From Saturnia japonica (Eukaryota > Arthropoda > Insecta > Lepidoptera > Saturniidae), in NCBI GenBank assembly GCA_033032175.1, contig CM065318.1, positions 15,996,001 to 16,060,000 of the forward strand: DNA of 64,000 bases. The letters are read 5' to 3'. Below, piece by piece: positions 1 through 11,335 of this stretch (position 1 is the stretch's first letter; each line of letters begins with the position of its first letter). The notes beneath the pieces were generated by a model that saw nothing but the letters and a program-made list of their open reading frames with translations, was not told the origin of the DNA and searched no databases. The position numbers and the translations under genes were made by a program.

Positions 1-374
1 ATTTTTGTTAGATTTTTTATTAACTAGATTTCTTATCATTCCCAAATAAAAAAAAATTATTTGAAAAATTAAATCTGTTGTATTCAGTAAGGTCACCAAT
101 GAAGCATATGGAAGTGGCTTTCAATATAACTTTAATGTGGTCTACTGACCACTGGCCATTCATTTTAATAAATAAATACATACCCATCCTGTATGTTCGG
201 CGTTTCTGGTAATATTTTTACCAGATTAATATAGGACTGAACACGAAGGATCTATGCAACATATTATTACACTTTTCTGTTGAATCAAAGAAGTAGTCGT
301 CAAAATACCGCAATATCTCAAGATAAAAGTCTTCAACCTGTGTGATGCTTCTGATGATATATACCCTCATAAGA
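1..374. other. AT-rich gene-free stretch
   Basis: No gene or recognisable repeat seen. The only structure noted is a small perfect hairpin near 137-152 (GTGGTC, 4-nt loop, GACCAC). Confidence 0.5.
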
Positions 375-745
375 AAGCTTAATGACTCTCAAGAAGCAAT
401 GAAGATTGCTGTACTCGGAGTTACTCTATCTGGTTGAATCAGACATGAGAAGATCCGCAGAAGAGTCAAAATTTCTGACATAGCCCTAAGAATAGCTAGA
501 CAAAAGTGGTAGTGTGTGGGGCATGTAGCATGTAGTACGGAGTGCTAATGGGGCTGAAGAGTTCTCTAGTGCTCACCACATACTGTAAGATACGGCGTGG
601 GTAGACTCGCCACAAGGTGGACAGACGACCTGGTGAAGTTTACGAGAGACCGCTCAATGCGTGTAGATCAAGGCCGGTCGTTGTGGCAATCTTTGTCTAG
701 TAATGGACGTCTTTCGGCTGAATGGATGACTACAATTAAGTATTA
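375..745 (+). pseudogene. RTE-like non-LTR retrotransposon, RT C-terminal remnant
   Basis: Read from about 390, the plus strand gives the C-terminal tail typical of the endonuclease/reverse-transcriptase proteins of insect RTE-type LINEs. The seen blocks are EAMKIAVLGV, then IRHEKIRRRVKISDIALRIA, a KW-x-C-x-GH block, and after a frame change ATRWTDDLV followed by DQGRSLWQSL. In intact relatives this part follows the RT palm and ends the protein. Here there are in-frame stops (after TLSG and after RQKW) and at least one frameshift, so it is dead. The RT core and endonuclease are absent, as expected for a 5'-truncated LINE copy. The clade name is from remembered family features, not a search. 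Confidence 0.65.
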
Positions 746-757
746 ATTAAATTATTA

Positions 758-1035
758 CTAGTGATCGCCCTAAGGTCACTTGCCGTCGCTTTTAGTTGAG
801 TGACAATGTCAATATTTTGGGGGTCTAAGTTCAATGGAACTGGTTGGTTTAGGATTCTCAGTATTAATTTATTTGTTTTAATATGTTAGTAATAGATATT
901 ATAGATATTTTTTAGCTTTCTGCACTCCTCCATTTAAACTTTAACCATGCCAAATCTCACAGCCTTCTGTCCGCGAAATTTTGGTAAGAAGGGGTACATA
1001 GTTTTTGCTTCACTATTAATTTATTGATAAAGCAA
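758..1035 (-). repeat. Dispersed repeat family A (Helitron-like), copy 1
   Basis: Begins at an ACTAGTGATCGCCC border, which on the minus strand reads ...CTAG followed by T, the usual Helitron 3' border. The body holds the family marker TTGAGTGACAATGTCAATAT and the block CTTTAACCATGCCAAATCTC. Related copies lie at 30250-30450, 36185-36425, 45565-45889 and 63030-63385. No coding capacity. The Helitron assignment is inference from the border. Confidence 0.55.
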
Positions 1036-1389
1036 ATTTACTATAAACTTTTTAAAACCATTAATTTTAAAGATTTTTCAAAGACGTTTCAAAGTTAAGT
1101 TAAGCGACATATGATTAGCTACTAAAGTTCTAAGTAACTGTACGGTTATGACTTAAGTCTCGTCGGCTCGTAAGATGATACCTTAGTGACCTCTTTTGCT
1201 TTTATGATAATGCGAAAATCTATTTAATAATATTACATGTTTTTGCTTCTTACCTCACAATTATCGCATGCCATGCCACGCCGCAAATTTCTGTATAATG
1301 CTTTAAATATGGAGCAGAAAATGTAATGGAAATAAAATATTATGAACCAGAACTTAGGCACGGAATACCTAAATAGGTAGAATGTTTAA
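1036..1389. other. AT-rich gene-free stretch
   Basis: Nothing recognisable. Confidence 0.4.
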
Positions 1390-1625
1390 AAATATGGGAG
1401 GTTTAGAAAGACAGAAAAGAGGTAGAGCACAAAGAAATTTCTTTGGAGATTTATCTTTACTCGGGACAGTCCGACAGATGGAATAAATACCCTTTACCCT
1501 ACAGAAGATCACAGCCAAATGACCTAGTTTTGCTTTTCTGCGTTGAGAAGGATTTCCAAAGCTCTTAGGGCAGGCAGGGATTTTTAACTATGATATTACA
1601 AGCGGCTTTGATGGATAAATTTCAT
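1390..1625 (+). repeat. Dispersed repeat family R, copy 1
   Basis: Degenerate copy of a roughly 280-bp interspersed repeat also at 29429-29715, 47588-47865 (same strand) and 35418-35705 (opposite strand). Shared blocks: an (A/G)GGA-CA-TCCGAC run, AAGATCACAGCCAAAT, CTGCGTTGAG, and TTTCCA(A/G)AGCTC. Better copies end near a CCATCAGG motif. Similar sequence is common in moth genomes; I cannot assign it to a transposon class. Confidence 0.5.
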
Positions 1626-2267
1626 AAAATCGGTAATTCTTAGAGCCTTCATATCAATAAAATTGTGGAATGTCATAACGTGTAAAAAATGTGATCAAAC
1701 TCATATTGACTTTTTTTTGTACGACGGGATTTGTAAAAGTTTTTTTAACACTTCTTAAAACCTATTCAATTTTGGAATGGTATAAATAATAAACTTTCCG
1801 TCTACAAGATTTAAAATAAAATATATTCGAGTTAAATCCAGACATACAAACAGACAGACAGCCAAAACTTTTTAAACGATATTAATGATAAGTACTATCC
1901 ATAATAAATATCCTTCATTCAAGTCTATCAGGAAATTTGAAACAAAAAAACATTTTCAGAGAGAACAACAGATTTATTAAAATAGATTGTGTATATTTAT
2001 AAAGTAGTACTTCACGATGGCGAGTGAATATACTAAATTGTTTCCATTGTTCAAAGTAGTCGATATTTCTCGATTGTTTTCAATTGATGTCGGCTATACA
2101 GTCCGGTGAAATCGATAGTCCGTGAGCCGCATATCGCATTCGATTACACCATTCATTCTACAAGTCTTAATGGACCGATTCAGTAACTAACTTGTTCGCA
2201 AAATACATTGACTGTTCTATCAAACAGGGAGTAAATTTATGACATAACTAGTAATCTATTGGAATCT
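1626..2267. other. AT-rich gene-free stretch
   Basis: No gene. A CAGACAGACAGCC run near 1850 resembles the subterminal part of lepidopteran Helitrons but no border is visible. Confidence 0.4.
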
Positions 2268-2555
2268 ATGAGTGGCACCGTGTACAGACATCGCGTCGAT
2301 TTAATCCCTGCAACGAGCCTGAGTATTCGATGAAGGAAAAAATCGTGATGAAACCATAACATGGTGGTTAGAGCATTTTCTAATACCCGCCTGGATAGCT
2401 ACCAACCTCAAGTTAAAAATCTGTCGCCAGGCACCAATAGCTTTTTATCTGGCAGCTGCATAAAAGAGCCAGTCGTCCGAGACTTATTGTGTTACCCTCT
2501 TAGGCCACATCGACTTAAAATCCGGTGATATTGTTATCATAATGTTGATGATAAA
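2268..2555 (+). repeat. tRNA-headed SINE family 1, copy
   Basis: Matches the SINE family best preserved at 63708-64000. Shared order: a CCGTGTACAGACATCGCGTCG head, GATGAAGGAAAAAATCGTGA, AAATCTGTCGCCAGGCACCA, a GGCAGCTGCA block and AGAGCCAGTCGTCC. The internal pol III box B is eroded in this copy. Confidence 0.6.
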
Positions 2556-3011
2556 AAATCTATCGATTATCAAAACATAGATACAGAAATAAAGAATCAG
2601 AGAATATATTAAATAAACAACTGCTCGCGATTTCGTCACCGTTACCTATAAAAATTTCATAAGAATAACAAATGGTTCTTGTATTCGTCAGGGGTAGTGA
2701 AGTTTGCTATCTGTGAAATAATTTATAGTATCGGATAATTAGTGCCGGAGATTACCTCCTATAAACTCACAAACTCTCTAAAACTCATTAAAACTCTTTG
2801 TAATGGCGGTAAAGATTGAAAAATAAAATCAAATATTTTCGTGGCATCCTTGTTACATTTCGAACGAGACTTAAAAAAGACATAGAGGTAAACCTAATAA
2901 CACTGTCTAGACATATTATTACATAATTTAAGTGTCAATTGGTAACATATAATATATCAATATTGTTAGGTTCATATTTACACAGATAATAATAATATTT
3001 AAAAAAAAAAA
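2556..3011. other. AT-rich gene-free stretch
   Basis: Nothing recognisable. Confidence 0.4.
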
Positions 3012-3171
3012 CAGCCCAAACCGAGGTCCAGCCACTTTGGCACCCTTACGCGCATGTTTCCCACGCTTTCGTAGCCGACTGCCTTTAGCGATCGCTCCCC
3101 AAGCCACTGTTAAGCTTTAAAAGCCGTCAGAAGCTCCAGTTTCAGGGCCCCTAAGGCTAACACAAAAAAAA
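3012..3171 (+). mobile_element. 5'-truncated jockey-family 3' tail with poly(A)
   Basis: Resembles the reverse complement of 33421-33577, the 3' untranslated tail of the jockey copy at 33399-34694. It ends in the diagnostic GGGCCCCTAAGGCTAAC block followed by an A run at 3163-3171. It is a short, non-coding, 5'-truncated LINE insertion. A third copy of the tail is at 42792-42855. Confidence 0.6.
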
Positions 3172-4174
3172 CTCTTGTTTTATTGTAATGGAGATATCCA
3201 CAGTCGATTTTTTTTTTTTTTTTTAAATGATACAACAGTACCATCTAGAAATAAATTACAATTACTGAAATGAAATACAGTGAGTGCTCTTTGTTTTATT
3301 ACATAGTTCATATTTGTGATACTAAATGCTAATATAATATTTTTAGATTTTTAAACCCCATTATTTAAAAAAAATCTGATCTACCTACAACACAGTCCCG
3401 ATGTCCCGTACACTTTGGTGGCGATTAAATTAAACTTTACGAGAGTCAATAAAAAGTACACTCATCCTTTTTTTCATATTAAGACAGTTTATACGTTATT
3501 TATTGTAGATTTTTATAGGTTTTGGAAGGATTTTTAATGGTATAAGGTATAACGTATATTAGTAGCGCCTCTAACGGAAACGAGGAAGAGCTAAAAATTT
3601 TGGTATAGAAAAGTAAATTATGAAAGTATTTGAAAAGTAGCCAAAACTACGCTTTCGCTTTTGCATTTCGACAGTTCCTTTCATTATAAAATCAGTAACG
3701 GCACTGATTTAATCAATTGACGATTATGGCATATGTCACATGCCAAGAACTAAGAGAGATCGTATCAAGAATCCATCGGTCTAACCGTCAGATTAGGAAT
3801 AATATAGACGACTACCGTGAGAGACAGCAATATAGCATAACCTAACAAATTAATTACCTATACAGTACCAAATGGCCGCGATAACGTGAAATTCCTTGTA
3901 TAATGTGACAATAAACTACCAAATTTATCGGGTTCATTTCACGAAAATTAAAGATATTTAGTATTTAACCTATCAATTATTCATGTTATACTATTTTTTA
4001 CTAATAAAAGGTAAAAATAATCATACCCACAAATGAAATGTCATGTTCTCACATTTACGTACATTGTGTTATTACAGCTAATACAACAACAGTTTAGTTA
4101 CCATATTTCTTCTGTTTAAGATATATAATTAACGAAATATTAATTCCAAACAACAGATTTTATTACGAAAATAC
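3172..4174. other. AT-rich gene-free stretch
   Basis: No gene seen. Contains a T run near 3211-3224. Otherwise unremarkable low-complexity A+T sequence. Confidence 0.4.
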
Positions 4175-4880
4175 AAAAATATTTATAACTTGCTGTATGG
4201 TACCCGCGACTTTGTCTGTATCTCGGATGTGTACGATGGTCGCGATGTCTAACACCCCGCATTATTACTGTATATGCACCGGCTGATTTCGGAACACGAC
4301 AAACCAAAAAAATCGTAGATGGGTTTATCACTATGTATTTGGTGATCGCGATCCTTATCACCCCGCTATATTATTGCATATGCACCGGCTGATTTCGGAA
4401 CACGACAAACCAAAAAAATCGTAGATGGGTTTATCACTATGTATTTGGTGATCGCGATCCTTATCACCCCGCTATATTATTGCATATGCACCGGCTGATT
4501 TCGGAACACGACAAACCAAAAAAATCGTAGGTGGATTTATCACTATGTATTTGATGATCGCGTTCCCTATCGCCCCGCTATGTTACTGCATATGCAACGG
4601 CTGGTTTCGGAACAAGACAAACCAAAATAATCCTAGAAGGGTTTATCACTATGTATAGGTATGTTGATTGCGATCCCTATCGCCCCGCTACGTTACTGCA
4701 TATGCAACGGCTGGTTTCGGAAATCGACGAACAAAAAATCATAGATGGGTTTATAACTATGTGTATGGTGGTCGCTTTCCCTACCATACCGCTATATTAC
4801 TGTGTATGCAACAGCAGATTTTGGAACACAACAAACCAAAAGAAAATCAAAGATGGGTTTATCACTGTGTGTATGATATT
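4175..4880. repeat. Tandem array, about six copies of a 106-bp unit
   Basis: Successive GGCTG(A/G)TTTCGGAA blocks start at 4281, 4387, 4493, 4599, 4709 and (degenerate) 4813, giving spacings of 106, 106, 106, 110 and 104. Each unit also holds GATGGGTTTATCACTATGTA and CCCGCTA-TTA-TGCATATGCA. The first three units are nearly identical and the 3' units diverge, so homogenisation is at the left. The period is not a multiple of three and both strands are interrupted, so this is not a coding repeat. A related single block is at 55345-55372. Confidence 0.85.
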
Positions 4881-6524
4881 GTAATTATATGCTAATATTA
4901 ATCCAACACATTAACCGTCCTAATAAAACTTCAAAAAATTATTAAAATCATCCCATAATGTACCGGTTTGTGGGAAGGTTTTTTGAAAACCGTTAAACCC
5001 TTTTTATTTCTTACAAAAGCATAAATGTGAGTTTTCATGTCCCTAATTTGAGACATGATGAGTTCTTCATACAAACTTTCACCCAAGTTTTATTTTCACC
5101 ACTTTTACGTTAACACAATGAAATAACTCGCTTGTAGCAAAACTGTATAATCCTAATAATTTACAATAGGTATATCACTTAGAATATATAAACTCCACGA
5201 GCTACATTCGATAGCGTACGTCAAGTTTCAATCATAAAATAAAGCAATACTTAAGCCGTACAGCGTAGTTAAAGAGTTTAAAAATACTTCAACCAATTTT
5301 AAAAAGAATACTGAACTATCATTTCATAGACATGTACTACAAATACAATAAATTTCTTATTAAGTACTTATAACAATTTCAATAAATCAACAAACCTGAT
5401 GGTATGATAACCGGTTCGCGTGGAAACCGATGTCATTTCACCATTACCGTAAATGAGCATTGTTATTCCCATATTTTCTTCTTACAAACTTTCATCCCCT
5501 ATTTTCTTCCCTTAAAGTTTTATTTTCGCTTCAAAAATTAGCATATGTCCATTCTCAAGGTACAATGGTATAATCTATAACTATATCAAAATTAATCAAA
5601 ATTGATTCAGCGGTTTAGGCGTGAAAACGTACCAGACAGACAGACAGAGTTACTTTCTCGTTTATAATATTAATATATGTTACATTGAGCACGACAAATA
5701 GGCACGAAACAGATTGTGGCCAACGTCAAAAACCGATTACGTAGACAAAGACAAGAAAAACTCTTTATATCCCTTTTACCCACAGGTTTTTCTACATAGG
5801 CTTAGCTCGTTCGCTCTTGACTGCTTCTGTCATCTCCATATTATACTTACTCCAAGGTTTAACCAATCCAATAACATCACTTTCTTAATACATTCCTTTT
5901 CCACAAAAAATATATTTGTGAATTAAGTTTGTATCTAAAAACACGATAGTAAATTCTCCCTTACGCCGTAACTTAATTCAGCTCGACCTTAAATTTATAA
6001 AGTAGCACTAACTCACGGCTACGCTACTACATGAAAAACTTTATTAAGCAAATATATTATTAAAATCTGTCTAGTTAAGTAATAAAAATAAGTTCACAAA
6101 AAAGTTAACAAACGAAACATACACTCCTTTGTAAGTAGTTTCTAATAAATTCACTAAAAGTTTGGTGGTTAGATACCTACAACTTTGTTCCCACGGTGTA
6201 CATTTTCAATGACCGCATAAAAATTCAAAGACACAGTCGAAGTTGTCACATTGTTCAGTGAAACTTGCTTGAATCATATTTGTCACGGGTGAAAACCCAC
6301 GACACGATACCTAACTTCGATAAGTGGCATTTCGTTATCTATTTATCATTACTAGCAATAGTAAATATTATACCAAAAGCTACAAAAAAACACAGATCTT
6401 ATTTAATTGATTTTTTATAATAGCTCGGCACATGACGGTACTGTTCCTGATGGTAAGCACAGCACAGTTCCAAACACAACGACGACCAACGAGAAATCTA
6501 AATCCATCGGCGGTCGCCGTTATA
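4881..6524. other. Gene-free stretch with weak repeat traces
   Basis: No gene. 5440-5680 ends in CAGACAGACAGACAGAGTTAC followed by TATAATATTAATAT, the reverse-complement style of a lepidopteran Helitron 5' end, but the borders are not clean. Near 6440-6520 a CCTGATGGTAAGCA block suggests another old interspersed repeat. Confidence 0.35.
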
Positions 6525-7097
6525 TCACCATATTATACTATTTTCATTTCTTTATTTTCTCGATGACAGTTCTAATTTGATAGTTGTAGTGTTGTACCAA
6601 ATATGTAATGATATCGATCTGAATGGCTATCGATATGAAATAAGTAATGACGATTCATCAGATTTTGATTAAAATAAATAAATAAAGATTACCTGTCGTT
6701 ATAATTATTTCGTTTCATTGTTGAGTACCTACCTATACCTACTTATTTTACAACAGCTTCGAAAATTTTGAAGAAGTTGACATTATTAATCAAGAATTAA
6801 TACGTGTAACATCTTGTAATGAAATATAATATTAGTTAATAAATTTGTACAAAAGTATCCGGCAGTAGTTTAGGTTCTTACATTTTGTAAAAAAATATCG
6901 GGTCTGTTATCGTGTTACCTTTATCGATATAGCTCTATCCCTATCAGTTTCTCTGACTCTAGTATAACCTTGTACGTGTGCAAACGTCATATTTTTATAA
7001 AATAATGCATACATTATATAAAAAAGACGCTCGTTCAAGTTTTCACAGGAGCTGTCATCGAGAAAATAAAGAAATGGAAATGGTATAATAAATCACC
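6525..7097. mobile_element. Inverted-repeat element (MITE-like), about 570 bp
   Basis: The arms are inverted copies of each other: left arm near 6532-6571 with CATTTCTTTATTTTCTCGAT, right arm near 7050-7090 with its complement ATCGAGAAAATAAAGAAATG, then matching TATAATA-rich outer sequence. The interior is AT-rich, non-coding, and holds several TATCGAT motifs. The family is unknown and no clear target-site duplication was identified. Confidence 0.55.
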
Positions 7098-7249
7098 AGT
7101 TATAGTAAAACATAAAACCTCAAAAAGTACTTTATACTGTCAAAAATAGTAATGATCAACATAATAAAATGAAAATCCCATTTTAATATGAAATTGTAAC
7201 CAAAAATTTTAGATTTTACTGTCTTATTAAATCAAATGACTCTATGATT

Positions 7250-7358
7250 GCCCGAGTGAGTCGGGGTGATGCCCCAGTGAGTCGGGGTGATGCCCCAGTG
7301 AGTCGAGGTAATACCCCAGTGAGTCGGGGTGATGTGCAAGAATGTTCCAGTGAGTCGT
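7250..7358 (+). repeat. 21-bp tandem repeat next to Gypsy remnant
   Basis: Four to five copies of a 21-bp unit that contains CCCAGTGAGTCGGGGTGATG, the last degenerate. It lies about 50 bp upstream of the surviving Gypsy pol sequence, so it may be an internal repeat of that element's 5' region or a local expansion. Confidence 0.8.
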
Positions 7359-7404
7359 ACTTAGACGCGATTTCCAGTGGAAGTTCACGATAGTATATGT
7401 AAAA

Positions 7405-9021
7405 AAAACAATTATCGGTGTAGATTTTTTATATCACTACCAACTACTTGTTGACTGCAAAAACCAGCGACTGATCGACAACTTAACTTCGCTTACTGTT
7501 TCTGCGCTTTTGCCTTGTTTTCCAAGTGATTTCACGTCGGTAAAGTCAGTTACTGGAGAAATTGCATTTCACGAGATACTTTGAGAATATCCGGATATTA
7601 CCAGACCAGCAGATATTCATTCCTTGCCTAAGCACAATACGCTGCACTACATAAGGACGACACCTGGACCACCAGTTTCATGCAAGCCTCGACGCCTAAA
7701 TCCTACCCGTTTGCAAGCAGCTAAGAAGGAGTTTGAAGATTTGCTCGCAAACGGAGTAGCTCATCGTTCTGAAAGTCCTTGGTCCTCTGCACTACATATG
7801 GTGCTAAATAAAGATGATGGTTTGAGACTATGTGACGATTACCGGGCGCTTAACGCCAGAAGTATTCCGGACCGCTACCCAGTTCGTCATCTACATGATT
7901 TTTCTTATCAGTTATCTAGATGCTCCATTTTCTCTACCATCAATGTTGTGAAATCGTATAACCAAATAGCGGTGAACCCAGGGGACATTAATAAGACTGC
8001 GATCACGACGCCGTTTGGTTTATTTGAATTTCCATACATGACTTCGGACTTAGGAATGCGGCTCAAACCTTTCAAAGATTTCTTGATGAAGTTCTATTAG
8101 GGCTTGACTTCGCGTATTGGTATATTGATGACATCCTGATTTTTTCGTCTTCGCCAGTAGAACACAAGTCGCACTTGCGTGAACTTTTCCAGCATCCCAA
8201 GGATTACGGTATTCTAATTAACACCTCAAAATGTACACTAGGCAATTTTGTAGTCACATTTCTAGGATATAGAGTATCAGCTGCCAGCACCAAGCCCTTG
8301 GAAACGAAAGTGCAGGCAATCCAAGAATATCCCATCCCAAAGAGGATTAAAGAACTTCGACGATTTTTAGGGATGCTGAACTTTTATCGTCGCTTCATTC
8401 CCAAAGCAGCTCATATACCAAGGTCCTTTGAATAATATCTTTGCTGGATCTAATACCAAAGGTTCTCATCCAATTATCATGACTACTGAGATGCTTCATG
8501 CTTTAAATGAATGTAAACTTTCATTATAACGTGCTACACTTCTTGCTCATCCTTGCCATTCCGCTGCCTTAGCAATTTTTACGGATGCGTCTGATTCAGC
8601 TATCGGAACTGTTTTACAACAACAAGTCAGCGATAGTTGGCAACCACTAGCATTTTACTCGCATAAGTTGAATTCGGCTCAGAAAAAGTATAGTCCTTAT
8701 GACCGCGAGCTCTTGGAAATCTACGGGGCCATCAGATATTTTCGTCGCATGGTGGAGGCTCGTTTTTTCACAGTATTTACGGATCACAAGCCACTGACTT
8801 ACGCTTTCTCAATGAGTCGCGACAAATGTTCCCCGAGACAGTATCGCTACCTTAATTTCATAGCACAGTTCACCACAGATCAAAAGTATATTCGTCGACA
8901 GGACAATGTTGTAGCTGGTGCATTGTCTCGTGTGTCAGAAAACACTTTTACCATCGATTACGAAGATCTTGCACACTCTTGCAGCATCACCATTTTAGCG
9001 GAGATGAGGAACAGAGAGTAA
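7405..9021 (+). pseudogene. Ty3/Gypsy pol remnant (protease end, RT, RNase H)
   Basis: The reading begins in the protease-RT linker (GVDFLYHYQLLVDC near 7411), meets a TGA in the linker, and continues through RT. RT blocks seen: SPWSSALHMV, LCDDYRALNARSIPDRYPV, TTPFGLFEFPYM, then a 1-bp frameshift near 8040, then the YIDD active-site box at 8121-8132 and FLGMLNFYRRFIP. RNase H follows from about 8533 (FTDASDSAIG, then TDHKPLTYAF and a terminal LSR), after another frame change and a TAA at 8527-8529. The first catalytic Asp of RT is replaced by Asn at 7942-7944. Integrase is missing: the frame ends at 9021 and runs straight into LTR-like DNA. The order and motifs resemble the CsRn1/Kabuki group of insect Gypsy elements; that assignment is from memory. 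Confidence 0.85.
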
Positions 9022-9035
9022 AGTTCCTCATCCGC

Positions 9036-9345
9036 CATTGAAAAGGGAGGATCCTCCGGCCAGACGGGTGCTATGTCTGGCGGGCAGCTGCCCAACGGTT
9101 GTAGTCGGGTTCTTGTATATATACTCAATTGTTGAGTTAATTTCTATAGCGCGATGTAGGATAGTAGGATGCGTCTTATGTGGCTCGATAGATGTCGCTA
9201 TGTGTCGCTACGTAGTTGCGTCGATGCGTCAGTTGTGGCTCGATAAATGTCGCTATGTAGATGCGTCGATACGTCAGTTGTGGCGAGAGATGTCGCTAAA
9301 ACTCCAAACTATACTGACCGTTGTTAATCCAAAAATAGTAAATGA
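9036..9345 (+). repeat. Gypsy LTR-like segment with about 45-bp internal repeats
   Basis: Follows the pol remnant and matches the reverse complement of 42640-42930, including GAAAAGGGAGGATCC, GGGCAGCTGCCC and TATATATACTCAATTGTTGA. From about 9150 to 9300 there are three imperfect ~45-bp units, each carrying a TGGCTCGATA(G/A)ATGTCGCTA-type core. This is probably the 3' LTR or LTR-proximal region; exact LTR ends are not visible because no intact pair exists in the window. Confidence 0.6.
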
Positions 9346-9803
9346 CCACCAAAATTTCATTATAATTTGACAATGGAACAGACTCAGCTAATGCTATGAG
9401 GCGTAGTAATAACCACACAACGCTGGTTTTGAGTTTATTCCGTACTTTCATTATTGTTAATTAACATTACGTGAGACCAGCAGCTCACCCCGTCACATAT
9501 GACACTGTAATAAATGTATTAAAAATGCCAAAATTTAAGAGTCTACCTAATATCAAACGGACCTCGAAAGTCATTTATTTTTTACCTGACCACGGCGAAG
9601 CCAAAAAGATGTTTATGATTTCAGCAGACTATGTATTTATGTAATATGTATGTTATGTCTAGGTTATTCCGAAAATTATTAGCCAAAGAAAAAATACAAT
9701 CTCATTTTTCTTCAAACTATTTTGAATTAATAGCTAATTTAAATAAAAATCTCTTTGGTCAAAATCATTGGCCACCTATGCGTACTTATTGTTAAAAGTG
9801 TTA
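9346..9803. other. Gene-free stretch
   Basis: Nothing recognisable. The sequence just before 9804 is probably the decayed upstream part of the mariner remnant. Confidence 0.35.
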
Positions 9804-9991
9804 AAAAAAATCCTACGGTAAAAGAGATGCTGCGTGGGCGAAAGTTTAACACTGCAGAAGAGGCTGTCGAAGAATTTCGGCGGTTATTTTTCGACCTCCA
9901 CCAATTTACATTTTTAAAATGTTTCGAAAGATAGTTTACCTGAATGCATAAGTGCATTGGAGTTGGAGGGGAATATTTTGAAAAGCTATAA
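9804..9991 (+). pseudogene. mariner transposase C-terminal remnant
   Basis: Plus-strand reading gives VKEMLRGRKFNTAEEAVEEF, then a short divergent stretch, then KCFER, a stop, and MHKCIGVGGEYFEKL with a TAA at 9989-9991. This is the typical C-terminus of mariner-type DDD transposases. Two in-frame stops and the missing N-terminal and catalytic parts mark it as a fossil. It is a different lineage from the mariner at 11932-13206, which ends in another sequence. Confidence 0.75.
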
Positions 9992-10759
9992 ATAAACTTT
10001 ATTCATATTCTAACTATTTTTCATTTCACTAACAATTTTTAGAATAGCGCACGTATGTAAGTTCATCTGTTACAGCATATCTTCTAAACTACCTATCACA
10101 ATTTGATAAATGAGGTATCATTAGAAGCATTCTGATCGTCCACTGGTTAAAAAGTATATGCCGTCACATTGAATTCAATATGGTGCTCCCTAGAGGATAT
10201 AAAGTAGGTGCTATATTTCTAAAAATTGTAATTTACCATGTTGGATATCAAATGAAAGGATTGATCCAGCACATTTTAAAAATATAGACCGTACTTTTCA
10301 GACCGTGATTTTTTTAGTTATCTAGTTATTTGTATCAGACGGAATTGAGACATTTTGCAATACCAGTATAAAAGAGGTCAAAATCATAATGAAACACCTC
10401 TTGTAATATTAATTACAGGTCTCCTCTAACAATAAATAAAGCGATAAAGCCTCACTGACAGGACAGTAAGCGCACCGCTACATCTGAAACGACCCTTCAA
10501 ACACAATGGACTCGCCGCATTCAAGTTTTAATAAGTTTCGAAAGCATAAACCAGGATCAATTTATGTTAAATGAAAGCTTTAAGTGTTTATACATTTCGC
10601 AATAGAGAGGTTCATTTAATAAATTTAAGGAAATATTATACATAAATATAAATAATTAAAATGAAATGCTAACCGTTCATTGGCGCATCACTTAACCGGT
10701 TTGGATTTTTTTTTTTTTAAATGTTCGTAATTCCGATATAAATTAGATTATTATGGTAT
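9992..10759. other. AT-rich gene-free stretch
   Basis: No gene or clear repeat; a T run near 10708-10718. Confidence 0.4.
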
Positions 10760-11001
10760 GAATAACTGAAGAAATTCCCGGAAAATTTTCAAATTCTGGA
10801 ATACCAAAACGCCTTTTTTCTATCGTGTTTTTGTATGAATTCAAAACCATAACTCGCGATTAAAAGGATGGATATGCGTAATTATATTTTATTTTGTTTA
10901 TGGTCATAGCAAGTTATCAGGAAAAAAAAACGGGATAGATGGCGTTGTGGTCAAGCTATTGAGTATTGGGAAGGGTAGAACAATGTCTGCGGGCCAGCTA
11001 G
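10760..11001 (+). repeat. Helitron-like fragment with CTAG end
   Basis: Ends TGCGGGCCAGCTAG followed by T, a Helitron-type 3' border at 11001. The body (CATAACTCGCGATTAAAAGG, then GGATATGCGTAATTAT) is matched in inverted orientation by 11165-11335. Confidence 0.5.
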
Positions 11002-11164
11002 TAATATATAAAAATGAATACTGGTATATACCGATATGTGATTGATAAACTCCAAAAAACTCCAGATTTTTTCATGGATAAGGCTTCTACGCTATACCTG
11101 AACGTGAAAATTGGCGCCGGGGTTAAGTTATTAACTACTCAATTAACTCAACCACAGTGCTACC

Positions 11165-11335
11165 TATCCGGATATTTTGTCTAAACATTTTCAAGGCCGT
11201 AACGAAAAAAACAAAATAATAATTATGCCTATCCATCGTTCGAATCGTGAGCTATGAACTTGAGTTTATAAACAATCAAATAGAAAGAAGCAAATTCAGT
11301 TTTTCCAAAATTTTCGGGTAACTTTTCAAAGTCTT
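11165..11335 (-). repeat. Inverted relative of the 10760-11001 repeat
   Basis: Its reverse complement carries AGCTCACGATTCGAACGATG and GGATAGGCATAATTATTATT, aligning with 10850-10900. The two make a loose inverted pair about 160 bp apart, probably independent insertions of one family. Confidence 0.45.

Noticed and set aside
4140..4895. Overlapping ORFs across the 106-bp array as a repeat protein
   Set aside because: The period is not a multiple of three, so the frame changes with each unit, and both strands give similar short ORFs.
9038..9370. 110-codon ORF after the Gypsy remnant as a gene
   Set aside because: It crosses LTR-like DNA with ~45-bp nucleotide repeats, and its relative at 42640-42930 does not keep the frame.
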